Origin: Polyporus tsugae
Lineage: Eukaryota; Basidiomycota; Agaricomycetes; Polyporales; Polyporaceae
Assembly (NCBI GenBank): GCA_024305745.1
Contig: JAHRBS010000002.1
Location: 2,356,001 to 2,420,000, forward strand
DNA length: 64,000 nt
Reading direction: 5' to 3'
The notes under the pieces are model-generated. The model saw only the letters and a list, made by a program, of their open reading frames with translations, made no database searches and was not told the DNA's origin. Positions within the stretch are counted from its first letter, which is position 1. Every line of letters begins with the position of its first letter. Both the position numbers and the translations under genes were made by a program. Below, in pieces: positions 1-11,593 of the stretch.

Positions 1-35
1 GTACATTTCGGTTGTGTCGCTCACATTGTGTATAG

Positions 36-1591
36 GTCTATGAGGGTAAGTGATCGTAGCACGCGAGAATGAAACTCGCTTATACATTTTCCGCCCCACA
101 GCTCACCGTCATCGTCACCGTCAGTCGTTTTGTTACTCGCAGTCCGTCATTGACCTCAAACGTCGTCATGACTTTAGGGTTGTGTCATCGCAATCACACA
201 CGTGTACGTCTGATGAACTTCTGGATATCGGGACAGGCTTAAAGACGTTTACGACAGTTTCTTCGCGCGTCGCATCTTCTTGAGTGAGTCTTCACATCCC
301 GTTCTCGGTGTCTTTCCTTGACCAAACACGGTGGCGGCAGTTGGGAGCCGGAATGTCTACCTGATGATTGTGATCGTGAGTTCCTTACCTCAGTCAATGA
401 CCGAACCCATCTCTAACTGCTGCTACCTCGGTAGGCGCTTCTCCTTATCGCCGAGACGTGCTTCTGCCTTGGTGAGGGTCCCCTCCAGGCTTCCTCTTCC
501 AGCATGACCTGACCCTTACCTTCACCATCAAGCCGCAACTGTCGAGACGTAAGACCTAGGACTGGTGCCATCGCACCGACACTAACACACCAAACTTGTA
601 GTTTCCTAGCGGTGACGTTCGACAAATACGCTAGCGAGTTCAAGTGGATCATACCCTGTTCCTTGGGGACAGCAGTGATCATCGACGCCGTCACGACTAG
701 CACGTTAAGTTATTACTTGCACAAATGCCGGACTGGTTTCAAGAGGTAGTATTTTTCCTGGATGTTTGCGCCGAAGGTTGACTGTTCTTTTCAGGACGGA
801 TTCGCTCATCGACGTTTTGATGGTGTACACAATCAATACTGGTGCGCGATGTTCCACGTATCTCGTTGTGGACCATTGGATCTAATATGGCCGCACAGGT
901 CTTCTGACTGGGTATGTTGTCTCCACATGGGGGTTAATTGTTGCTTCTCACCCCAATCCAGTCTGTTAAACCTCGCAGCGATGCTGGCGGTGCGTCCTTT
1001 GCACGATGTTTCCCTCAACCCATGTAATTCACAGCCCTGTAGGCAACCTTTTCGCCAAGAACCTTGATCTACTACGGCATCTCCATTGCGTCTTCCAAGA
1101 GTGAGCACCAGATGCATCAGTCCTTATCCCTCGTGCTTATGCATCTCTACGAAACCAGTGTATGCGAATTCGCTGTTGGCGGTGTAAGTCTCTGTCTCTT
1201 GCCGCACACTACCTGACCGACTAACGTTGCATCTGGAATCTCAGTCTCAACGCTCGACGATCGCTTCTAGACAGAGGGGTCGAGGGCTTCGAAACTGGGT
1301 CTTTTGGTCTCAAGGTCTTCGATCCCGACGAGAAGGGCGACAAGTTCCCCGCCATAGTGAAGGTCCCTGTGAGTAGGAGCGCGAGTCTCGAGTTCGCTCC
1401 ACCGCCTACTCAATCCGGTTCGACAGTTACCCCAAACGCATCGTCTTCCAACTGTCATCGACGTGCGAGTCACCACGGAGATGTGCTGTGACCGGGACAC
1501 GGACATGGAGCAAGATACTACCTCAGACAAATCTGACCTCGCGGTAGACTTGGCAGATTCGGTAATCCCACAGCATGGCTCCCGCATATGA
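36..1591 (+). CDS. DUF6534 family multi-pass membrane protein, copy A (5' end off the window)
   Basis: This is the 3' part of a DUF6534 gene, a basidiomycete-specific family of seven-helix membrane proteins of unknown function. Exons read as 36-45, 102-119, 178-203, 258-283, 341-375, 435-471, 533-548, 602-745, 795-841, 899-911, 962-989, 1043-1100, 1159-1183, 1245-1368 and 1427-1591, all with GT-AG borders. With the two bases expected from the missing upstream exon this gives 258 codons and no internal stop. Landmarks are FFARRIFL, CRTGFKR then TDSLIDVLMVYTINTG, the Asn-Ser-Leu-Leu-Ala motif VYANSLLAV, and LNARRSLLDRG followed by EGFETGSFGL. Exon lengths match copies B, E and F one for one, which fixes the model; two introns present elsewhere are absent here. 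The window starts inside the preceding intron, so about 100 N-terminal residues are missing. The tail resembles copies D and E, not B, C and F. Confidence 0.85.
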
Positions 1592-2591
1592 CCGCCGATC
1601 CCCGCTCCCAATAGTGAACTGGGACGGCTACGAGTGCGTCGCTCTGTTGTTTTCATCCTCCTGTTCTGCAAACTGACCGCCCAGGCTCTCGCTGACGTGT
1701 CCGCGTCGACCTGCGCCTCGTCCTGACCACTGTCTCTCGTTTAGGTTTCACTTCCTTTTCACGACAACCTTCCTTCGGACTTACGCCAGCCCCGCTGCCA
1801 AACGTCGGGCGCTCAGTGTATGACACGTTATGTATATTGACGCGATGTATCGCACCCTACCGTCGTTCCCGCATGGCAATTTGCCAAAACTATATGTATT
1901 TAGGGTCCGCAGTCTCGCCCGAGTTTGACCAGTGGGAGACGCACATATGCGTACGTCGGCTGTACTGATCACCATCCGTGTCAGCTCAATTGCCGACTCG
2001 CGGATGGCGGCTTACTATCGCCCAACTAAGTACTTCGAAATCGCTCCTGCGGGCGTCCGAAGCAACGTCTTCCATGCTTCGCAACCACATGAGCGGTCGA
2101 AGCCACGTCCCCTGACCGGGACCACGCCTTGTCTTCGCGCTCATAAGATTCCCCCACTGCTCGACTAGTGTCTTCCAAGCTCCGACTGGGCCGGTCAGTG
2201 GACGATAAGAAATCGATTGTAGGTACTCAGGGAAAATCGAGTGCTTTTATTCAAGCGCAAAACAATACGTCTGAACTGATGCCCTCATCTGATGGTGCCA
2301 AGGGCGTCTGCAAGCGCTCCGCAGTACAGGAAAGCAGCAGAAGGCGGCGCGGGAGAAGTCCGGTGGTTTCGCCCCCGGTGGCGTACTGGTGGCGTCGGAA
2401 TTCGGTCCCGCCCACATGAACAAATAGTTATAAATATTAGACTCAAGGTTCACACGATGGGCCAGACCCCCGCGTCGACATGATTCTAAGCAAAAGATAA
2501 ATCACGTTAAATGTGTAAACTCTTTGAGTCAAGACGTACGATCGAAGGGCTGAGAGTATCCTAATCACTCCGAAGAGACACAGACGAACGA
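1592..2591. other. Intergenic, no gene recognised
   Basis: About 1 kb lies between the end of DUF6534 copy A and the 3' end of the methyltransferase gene on the opposite strand. Only short overlapping frames without family resemblance or plausible exon chains are present. The two flanking genes converge here, so the stretch should hold both 3' ends. Confidence 0.5.
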
Positions 2592-3352
2592 CTAGTATAC
2601 AAAGGGCAATAACCGATAGGGAACATCTTCCTTGTACTGTAGCCATGTATCTCCAAAGTGCATGCACAGCTGTTCGTCCTCGACGGAACACCGCCTCAAG
2701 AGGGACACGGGGACAAAAACCAAACACGCCCACCAGACATAGACGAGAAACCCCGCTGGCGTCGCGACTATATTGCAAGCCGTGACATATCCGCCATGAC
2801 CGAATTGCACGAGATGGACGCCAAATAGCAGCATGATGAGGCCCGTGTATGATGGGTGTCGCGCGAATGCATATGGGCCGGACCTAATGAGGCGATGTTC
2901 GGGGGTGATGACGACTTCGAAGGTGAAGAGGGCTCCGAGGGTTCGGAAAGCCCAGAGGCGAAGAAGGGCTCCGGCAGTGACGAGGGTAGCTCCGGCAGTG
3001 AATCGGAGAGAATATCCCCGGAGAACGTCGGACACAGACTGTTCCGTCACGGTCGGGCAAACGTACGGTACGAGGGTCTGAGTTGCAGGCAACCCGGAGA
3101 AGGCCACGATGGAGGCTGCGAAGCACGCGAACGCGACGCCCAAGACGATCTGAAGAAGTTGATGAGATCGGTGTTACCAATACTGAATCCGGAAGTACCA
3201 CTCACGACTCCAAAGTAACACAGGCCGCGTACGATGTACTCCAGAGGTTGTCCTCTGTAGTACACTATTGTCTTCTTGGCCGGCGGTTGGGGAGGTTTTA
3301 GAACAGCTCCAAAAAGGACACCGCACAAAACGACGATCGCCGCCTTGAACAT
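2592..3352 (-). CDS. Isoprenylcysteine carboxyl methyltransferase (ICMT/Ste14 family)
   Basis: Two exons on the minus strand (3352-3206 and 3149-2592) are separated by a 56-bp intron with GTGAGT and CAG borders, giving 234 aa. Enzymes of this family sit in the endoplasmic reticulum membrane and use S-adenosylmethionine to methylate the C-terminal prenylated cysteine of CaaX proteins such as Ras-like GTPases and mating pheromones. The sequence shows several hydrophobic helices, the family signature RSGPYAFARHPSYTG in the second half, and the typical C-terminus EDEQL...YRLLPFVY. The ATG at 3352 was chosen because MFKAAIVVLCGVLFG opens a membrane helix; an in-frame upstream ATG at 3415 would add a polar stretch. 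Length and motifs suggest an intact gene. Mushroom genomes usually carry several copies, so this need not be the housekeeping one. Confidence 0.88.
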
Positions 3353-6300
3353 ATCTTCGAATCGGGGCCCAGCAACGTGATGTGTTCTGGGGACTGGAGT
3401 GAGTAAAGGGGCCAAGTCAAACCTTCAGCGAGAATGAAGTGTGCGCACCAGGCAGAGTACGAGAGGCTCCTCTCCAACGGAAAGTCAGAGACCAGTCTTC
3501 TTCCCCTCCTCTGAGACACGGAGTCTTAAATTGTTCAAAGACCTGTGCAGCAGATGTGGCCGCGAATTCGACGTCCACCTCTCACCAGGTCTGGACGTTT
3601 GCCGTCATCACAGCGATGCAGCGTGCTGGACCCTTCATGGGCGACCTTGTGATGGGAAAGAACCTGATGAACTATATGAACATCCTGAGAAAGGGGCTCA
3701 TCGTCGGGGAAAGGCTTCAGTGAGGATAGCCATTCTGAAATCGTGGATGCGCCGGCGGTAACTCTGCCGTGGAACCAAATTCGGAGGCAATACCGATGGG
3801 TCCTGAATATTGAATCGTGACGAACAGGAACCGGGGATGCAGGCCGCGGGCCGTGAGCGCGCTGTCGCCTCACTCCGACGAAAAGAGTGGCCAATGAGTT
3901 CATATGATCATACCATCAGCTTCTCCGTCGGGCGCTGCTTGGCAACCGAAAGCTTCCGGAGTGTGCTTGAACACTATATAAAAGGGTCCGACCTCTTCAC
4001 CTCGGTGCCTGTCTGCGTACTGGGCTCCCAGACTCTGACTGACTGACTCTATCGCGACAGCTCCGAGAGTGTTGTCTAAGGAACGAGACCACACTCTCGA
4101 AGCCGTTTCGGTACAGACAGAGCCAGTCTGGGGCAGACAGCTTAGAGAGTGACTGATAATGTCGTGGTCCGGGCGAGCCGTATTCCGGCTCTGGTCCGTC
4201 CTGCACCCAATGCAGTCATCATAGCCAGAGATAGGTTGCTCTATCCCATGCATATCTTCTAAAGTGCACCATAGATGCGTAGTTTTACTTTTAGAAACCA
4301 GCGACGCATGTGTGTCGATGCATGCTGACAGGTCGTCGTATAAGTACATGTGAATCGACATACCAAGCGTGAGATTCCTTGTAAACTTGCTTTCCGACGC
4401 CGAAAATCTGCAGGGATTTGCGTGTCTGCGTTGCACGGGAGTGTGGAATGCATGGTAGGGCTGGGAAATGGGATGTAGGCGGCGATGCAGCGTTCGCGAC
4501 GAACGAGCGACGCATCGCCCGCCGAGTCGTTGACACCTAGTCCACACAACGTCTGCTTCCTGGAGAAGGGACGAGCCTATACCAATTGCAAGGGTATGTA
4601 GAGGAGTGGAAGATGAGTTGAGAAAGATGCTGGTGCTTTCCCCATCATGACCCTGGTGCTCTCGCAGTTCAAGTTAGCATATGGCAAGAACCAGGAAACG
4701 CTCGCCTGGTCCGTGCGGGGGGGAGGAAAACAAGTCAGCATAGATATGATACAAGCGTATAGGGTAGAATACCTTGAAGCCTGGAAGAGCGGTGTCTTCT
4801 TCTGGTCTGTTCCGCTCGGCGGATGGACAGCGGTGAGGCTCTGTGGGCGCACATGTGAAAGCCTAAGGTTCAGTAAGGTCTGGGCGTACCGAGGGGGTTT
4901 CGTAGCGGGAAAAGACTCCGTACGTTGGATGTACCCCATAGGCCACGAGAGAGAGCACTTGGTCGCCGAACAAATCCCAGGATCCGGGGACCGGAATTCT
5001 TGTGTTGGCGCTCGCATTCTGCTTACGTACAGTTATCAACCGCCCAACGTAACGCCCAATTGAAGTTTTGGCATTTTCTCCGTCAATTCTTGGGCTATTG
5101 CTACGATTCTAGCATCAAACAATAGCTATATTACTTCTGAACATTTGAGAATGGTTTTTGCACTGTGTTTGCATGAACCATGAGCTTTACCGCCTGGATT
5201 GACGTTTGGGCGCTTAACTTGATATTTTCACCCCAATGTAACACTCCGGCCGCAATCCCAGTGCGCAGCTGTCTCTGTCAAGGAAAGACCTTATTATAGT
5301 CTCAAAATAACTGAACTTTCAGTGTGTAAACCTTCATTTTGAGATATTGTGTTTCCCATGAGGAATCAAGGAAATATTCATGGGTAGTGGATATAGCGTA
5401 GAACAAGCAAATCTGCCTGCATTCACAGTGAGATTTCTGAGGTTTGTGGCAACATTGTGGGCCGATATTTTAGATACAGTTGGGTTGCAACACATGGAAT
5501 ATGTTGCAAAAAGAACGGAGAGGAAAGCTTGACACACCATCGAGATATGGGCAAAATGTTACACTGGATGGGGGTGTTACGTCAGCCGGTTGATGACTGT
5601 ATGCACATGGCGCCAAGCGGCAGCAGCCGCTACCGGCCGCAGCCTGTACTACTACTGGACTGTACTATGACCCATGCTCTTCTCGCCTTTATCACCGACG
5701 GCAATATTTCGTGCAATCTCACACGCAGGAAATGGCCGGCATTGTCCTCAAATTAAGAACGGACACTGACTTGGGTGCATCTGGTCAGATGCCAGTCAAC
5801 TTGAACCACATTTGGTGCGTGGCCTGGTGTTTTGAATGCGAAAAGTTAGTCTAACACAAGCGTCGATTTCCACTAGATATTTTATGGTGAGCAGTGACTT
5901 CGAACCCTCTGGAATATGTATTCTAACCTCCTCTTCCCAAATCTCAGTCTGCCGTGCCCAAGGGGATGTCCGACAGCCGCTTAGTACCCACTGGACCTTC
6001 AACGAGGTTTGACTAGATGGTCCCAACAGACACCACTTCTACACAAGGTCATACCGAGCGCTATCATCTCCAAAAACAGCTCTCCTATCCACAGGTCCGC
6101 AGGCCACATCTCTCGAGACATCCATGGACGGTTTGCAGAGGGTGGTATCATTGACTTCGCCTACATACGTATGCGGGGATTCGGTCGGATAGTCCTGGAT
6201 GTGAAACACCAGAGCCCAGGGGGGTCATGCAGCAACACGAGTCGAGCGATGGAGCTGGGAGACCTGGTCTGGTGGGTGAATCATGTCGCTCGGATGTACC

Positions 6301-6360
6301 CCGTCGTACCCATGTGCGTCATGAGCTGTCACCGTTCAGTGTGGCGTGAACCTTTATTCG
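3353..6360. other. Long intergenic stretch, no gene recognised
   Basis: Three kilobases without a recognisable coding exon chain. The longest frames (3441-3761, 3900-4547, 4577-5063, 6009-6452) overlap each other on both strands and show no conserved motif. The part from about 5050 to 5500 is AT-richer than its surroundings. A TATA-like box (TATATAAAAG, about 3974-3983) lies on the plus strand but has no convincing gene downstream. The stretch may hold decayed mobile DNA that cannot be classified by eye. Confidence 0.4.
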
Positions 6361-6448
6361 GCCGCCGCGCGCGCAGATCCAGAGTTGTCACAACTGCAGC
6401 TAGACAGACACTGGGACCCACGAAAGGGAGCCCTGAGCCAAGGGGGAG

Positions 6449-7580
6449 ATGAGCAAGGACGATGCCACCCCCGGGTGGACTGCCAATGGCATCGCCATGA
6501 GAGCACGGCGAAATACGGACACTGCGGAGACCCCCTCAAGGCCAAAGAGCTTGGGCGATCTCAAGATGTCGAAGCGCACTGCTAATAATTATATGGGAGC
6601 AGACTATCCGCCTATGCCCGTCGGGAACTTCAAAGTGGCCCAGCGGAAACTGTCCGAACAGCAGCTCACTAGCACCTTGCCCATCTGTCGGACGTTCAGC
6701 GAGGGTACCCCACGGCAACATCGACCCGCGCAGGACTCGATTGGCATCAACTCGTCGTTGTTATCTTTCTCAAGCGACTCGGTCGGCACGCCCGCCACAC
6801 CGGTTTTCCCACCTGGGCCTGCGCACTCGCACTCGCGCAACTCGCACGCGTCGAGCAGGGGCCACATGGACAATCTTGTGCCCAGGATCGTCGCCATGGT
6901 CTGCCGCCTGCTCACGATCATCGAGGCCGTCCTCCGGCACCCGGACATACCCCCCGCGAAGGTGTCCGGCCTGCGCGCCGCGAGGGAGCGCCGCGAAGGA
7001 GGGGCTGTACAACGTCACGAGCACGCTCGCGGACTCCGTGTGGCTGCTGACCGCCTCCCCCCAGCGGTGGATGCCAGTGTATTAGAGGAGGCGGAGAAGG
7101 AGCAGCTCCTGAGGTGTGCGACGGACGCACTCAAGGTGGGCTCGGACTGCGTGAACGCGGTCAAGAAGTGCTTGCAGCGCACGGTGGGCGAGCGGCCATT
7201 CGTGTTCACGCTGCCGACGCCCGGCGAGCACGACCTGGAGAGCGGTGTCATGGTGCCGTCGCAGCGCATCCTCGAGCTCGTCCACCAGCGCAGGCAGCGG
7301 GGACACGCTCAGCCCGCGCGCGGACGGCGACAGGATGCGCGACATGGGGATGCCGCTCAACCCGCTGACGCTGCCCGGGCCCATCTCGGAGGTTCCGAGG
7401 CCGATCATGACGAAGATGGTGCTGTCGGCGCTGCGCGCGAGGAACTTCACGGCGGTCGCGGTGATGGACTTCGACCCGCTCAAACTTGCAAGACAGATGA
7501 CGGTCATACAGTGCTTCCTGTACTGCGCGATCCAGCCCGAGGAGGTGCTCGAGACGGGCAGTCGTGGCGCAAAGGCGAAG
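6449..7580 (+). pseudogene. Ras guanine-nucleotide exchange factor (Cdc25/Ste6 type), truncated and frameshifted relic
   Basis: The translation resembles the middle of fungal Cdc25-type Ras activators: a Ser/Pro-rich linker, then MDNLVPRIVAMVCRLLTIIE, then EGLYNVTSTLADSVWLLT, then LLRCATDALKVGSDCVNAVK, a linker, and the start of the RasGEF catalytic domain, FDPLKLARQMTVIQ followed by CAIQPEEVLETG. These blocks lie in different plus-strand frames. The frame changes near 6985-6995, again near 7075 and again near 7290. Shifts of one base with no splice signals indicate indels, not introns. Similarity stops just after EEVLETG (about 7567), so most of the catalytic domain is missing and no exchange activity can be expected. 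The relic abuts the 3' end of DUF6534 copy B on the other strand. Upstream coding remnants may extend to about 6360. Confidence 0.75.
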
Positions 7581-8210
7581 GACGGTGTGGTCCAGAACAT
7601 CGCTGAAAAACATACACAGATATTGGCACAATATATACGACAACTGGTAGAATACTTAGATGACCATCCTACACCGTACACGACTTTCTGCACAGAAGAC
7701 GACCAGAGACCGCGCCCACAGCAAAAAATGGAATATCCTTGTCCAGGAACCTACACTTCACCTTGCCTTTCGAGATCTCGAGTTCGAACCTCTTCCGTGG
7801 AGTCGCCCATTAGGGTTGACTTGACAATATCTACGACCGAGTTCGTCTGAGCGGTCAACTCGACCTAACATCGCATGTCAGCATCTGGGCTTATGTCGTA
7901 CACCGAGTCGCAGCAAGAGTCCCTCACCTCAACGTTGTTGGCCCTCCGTGGCAATCCTCGCGTGGCCATCAGCATGTCCCTCTCATGGCCGTCAGGCAGT
8001 CCGCTGAGGCCAAACGGCGAGGTGTCGTAAGCCATCCCTGAGCCTTTCGCGGCTAGCGAGCGACGAGAGTTGAGCCTGTGAGGTTTCGTGTGAGCAGCCG
8101 CCGGTGGAGATGTACACAGGAAGGTAACTGGGAGGGGACTCACGCAGCCATGAGCGTGTTCACATACACTGGGTTGCGGACTGTCAGTACCGCCACACCC
8201 TCATCGCGAC

Positions 8211-8231
8211 GTATAAATGGGGAGGGGCAAG
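8211..8231 (+). repeat. Left end of the DNA transposon: target duplication plus inverted repeat
   Basis: GTATAAA (8211-8217) is followed by TGGGGAGGGGCAAG (8218-8231). The same 14 bases occur inverted at 18541-18554, and GTATAAA occurs again directly at 18555-18561. Similarity continues a little further inward (one mismatch, then CGT). Confidence 0.88.
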
Positions 8232-10942
8232 GCGTATAGCAGGCGTGGACAGCTTAGTCATCAAGTGCCGACCTAGATTCTGGCCGATTCGCCTCTTGCT
8301 CACCTCCTCCCCTACTTCTATTCGTTCTCCATTCGTTTGCCCCGTACGGATACATATACGCGATGTGTAGCTGTAGATAATTGATAATAGCTGGTATTGT
8401 AGCAGACACACTGTCGAATTAACTCGATTCTAGCTTATTCGGATGAGCGCGCCCAATACCGCTCCACGGTGGCCAGCAACGCCTCGAGCTTCTCAGGGCG
8501 ATTCGGTATCTTCGACTTCAATGGGACGTCGGGATCGTTGAAACGCTTCCGATGGACTTCCAACTGCGCTTCTAGCTGAACCTTCGTCATCCGCTCGATC
8601 TGGGCCTGCTCCATGATGAGCTCGGTTTCCGCCACCTTCCTAGCTGCCTCCTGTTCCCGCCGCTCCCTCTCCTCTCGCTCCCGCGCCCTCTGGTCCGCGA
8701 CCGCGATGGCCTTCTCGACGTGCGCCTTATGGCACGCTGCTTCATGGCCACTGTCATCAAGCGCGCGAGCTTCACCACGGATATACTTGTAGTCTTCGTC
8801 CGTGAAGTGCTCGCACATAAACGCCTCGGTGTTGTTCTGCGCGCACTTCTGGATCGAGTTGTAGTAGAGCTGGGTCCCGAATGGATTTGCGCGGAGCCAT
8901 TGGCGAAGCAATCCGAGCGCGCCCTCGTTGTGGTCATTAGTCGAGAAGATCCAGGCCTCGTCGAGCTCCGCTTCGGTACACTGGTCGATCGCGCCACCTT
9001 TCTCGAACTCCTTGGTGAACATCTCCCACGTCCGGAGAGCGCCCTTGAAGAACGCGAGGACAATATACCTCAAATGAGGCATCCGGTGAGCCATGTCATG
9101 AACGGCTTTCACGGCTTCTGGGCGCTGCCAGTCGGCCCCATCCAGGGCACCTTTTTGAGCGATTGCGTCAGGTCCGAGGAGGAGATCCAGGTTGTTGATG
9201 ATGGACTGAAGGTATGCCTTGAGTTGGTCATGATACGGACCGAGCTTAAGGCCGTTTTGTAGCACGCGAGTAGCCCGGAGGTAGGGCTGCGTGACAGCCT
9301 GGTCATAGAGCGCCATGGCCGCGAGCTCAGTGAGCGTAGCGTCATCGTGGAGACCGGCGACGATGTTCTCCTCGATATGGCTCCACCTCGGACGTTCCTT
9401 CCGATCGCGCACAATGATCAAAAAGCGGAGGTAGTGCGCGTGGTTCACAAGAAGCTCACAAGCAGCTTCGCCATAAGTGAAGTACCGGACGTTGCTCGTG
9501 TCCGGATATCGGAATTTTTGCCCAACGATCTCCGCCCAGTAGAACACGTAAGTGTCTTGCTGTCCTTTCTTGTCATCCTTGTGATTGAAGACCGCGCCTC
9601 CCAGACCTGCAAGCTTGACACCACCACGCGCAGACGTCGCCAGCGCGCGAAGCTCGGCCGCTGTCAGACCTTCAAGGGGCATCTCCGCAGGGAGGAGGAT
9701 TGCGAGGGCTTGCGTGTCGATATCTCGGAGGGTCGACGCGTTCTCTCTGTTCGCGAGAAGAATTGGTGGTGTTGTCTCTGGCAGCTCCGCCCAGGCCGCC
9801 ATCATCGCCACATTGCCACTCTTGAAGCTGTTCAGCTCCTTGTGCATCGCGCATCCTGTACGGAGGAATAGGTCAAGGTGGCGCTGCTCCTCTGGGGGAA
9901 GTGCATCATGTAAGTCCTGCCCCAATGCTGTAGTCAACCGGTTGAGGTTCTTCGTATAGCGCGAGATCTGACTCTCGGGCGGGAGTGCCGCCCAGGCATC
10001 CGGACCTCCGGCTCCAAGAATCGTGTCCGTCATGGCAGCTTTGATGACACGTTCCAACGCCGGCGTCGGTTTCGTGGGAGAGCGAGAGCCGAGGTCGTCC
10101 CACGCAAGTACAAGGTACGTTGACTCCTTCTTCCATTCCACCAGGAGTCTCGCAGTCTTCAGCTGGTCAGCAGCGTGGTCCCCTCCGATCCCCTTCAGCT
10201 TGATGGTGCAGTCTTCGACGGCGAGAGAAACGCCCAGCCTCTGTGCGAGCGGTGACTTGTTATACGCGTTCACAAGCTGACGGAACTTCTCCTTCCAGCC
10301 CTCCACCTGAGTCTCGCTCGTGTGGTTGACTGATGACTCGACCCCCAGGAGACGGTTCTTCGGCATCGCAGATGGCCCCGGAGCACCTTGAGGAGAATCA
10401 GCGGGTGATGACCTGGGCCCCGCTGCCTAAACAGGAGGTTGGCAGTCGTAGTCGGGTGCTCAAATCGCCATGTGGCGACCAATGTAGTCGGTGTGCTGGT
10501 TTGACGTTGCGTCGGAGCTAACGGTGAAGCCTGTATTCATGGTGAGTACAAATAATCTCCAGTTTGCTTGGCCGGGACTTACTGTTTGCTTGCGTTATCT
10601 TGTAGCCCAGTTGTATGTCACTTGCAACTCCTCCCTCGACGACACACCTCCGCACGGTATGAGCGCTCATTTTGCCTTTCACAGTGATTCCGATCGTCTT
10701 CCCCACCATTCGAACGATGTGGCCAATCTGTTTCTGGGAACAGCCACTGAAGACGAGGCCGCGAGCCAGCGCACGAGCTTGGGGAGTGTAGATCCCCTTC
10801 GTCTTCAAGCGGAACAAGGTGGGAGCATTCTTCGCATGTCGTACGTGAGCAGCGAGAACCTGAGGGAAACGCTTGCAGTGCTTTTCCAGTGCACGCCTCT
10901 GCCTCAAGCATTCCGAAAGCCTTGCCTGCAGCCTCGACCGTG

Positions 10943-10947
10943 CAAGA
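10943..10947 (+). repeat. Copia target duplication CAAGA (left copy)
   Basis: CAAGA precedes the 5' LTR and is repeated at 17277-17281 after the 3' LTR. It marks the insertion point inside the transposase coding sequence. Confidence 0.95.
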
Positions 10948-11275
10948 TGTTGAGCGCGGCACTGCCAAGCGCTGGCAGCCAACATAGCCGCTAGGCTGTG
11001 ACACCGCCATAGCGCCAGTTGTCACACATGCCAGATTACTCATAGCCTCGTCTATGATAATCACGCACAGCTCGACTGTGCACCGTGTATGCTACTGTAC
11101 AGTTCTTATGTAATCTAGTAGTATATATACGGGCTCCCCAGAGCCCCCAATACAGACAGTTCTTTACACCCTACCACCATCATCACTTAACAAGCCTCAA
11201 CAACCCCTCCAGGTGAGTATGCGGAGCTTCCGCTAGAGTTGCTGCCCGGTGTGGGCTTTGCCCCCGGGTTCAACA
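10948..11275 (+). repeat. 5' LTR of copia element
   Basis: 328 bp, TG...CA ends. A TATA-like run (AGTATATATACGGG) lies near 11119-11132 and should direct transcription of the element. A strong splice donor, CCAGGTGAGTATG, lies near 11210-11222. Confidence 0.95.
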
Positions 11276-11593
11276 GGTTATGAGCCCTGGTGATGCCCAG
11301 GTACTGCGCCGCTCATTGCTGGCTGCGACCTGTGAGGCTCCCAGCTCACCTGGAATCCCTTCGTCGCCGTTATGGCAGACGACCTGTTGGATGGATGTGG
11401 CGCGATTATCCGCTGCCTGCCATCCACAGCAGTGGAGCTGGATGTGGCGCACCTTCGAGGTCGCTGCCTGCCCTCCACCAAATAGAGGGGGAACCTATGC
11501 CAGCGCGTTTTTCCATGACCGCTGCCCTAAAAAGTCTTTATGGATGTTGACTGACACGTCTTCTTCCCTCCAGACTTTAACCCCTCTCGCACG
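11276..11593 (+). other. Copia leader with primer-binding site
   Basis: GGTTATGAGCCCTG follows the 5' LTR directly. Its reverse complement, CAGGGCTCATAACC, equals the anticodon arm and loop of fungal initiator tRNA-Met as I recall it from yeast, not the tRNA 3' end. That points to priming by a cleaved half-tRNA, as known for Drosophila copia. The rest of the leader has no long frame. A splice acceptor (CCCTCCAG, near 11573) lies just before the gag ATG. Confidence 0.75.

Noticed and set aside
4577..5063. Opposed frames of 138 and 146 codons
   Set aside because: They overlap on both strands, show no family resemblance and no splice partners.
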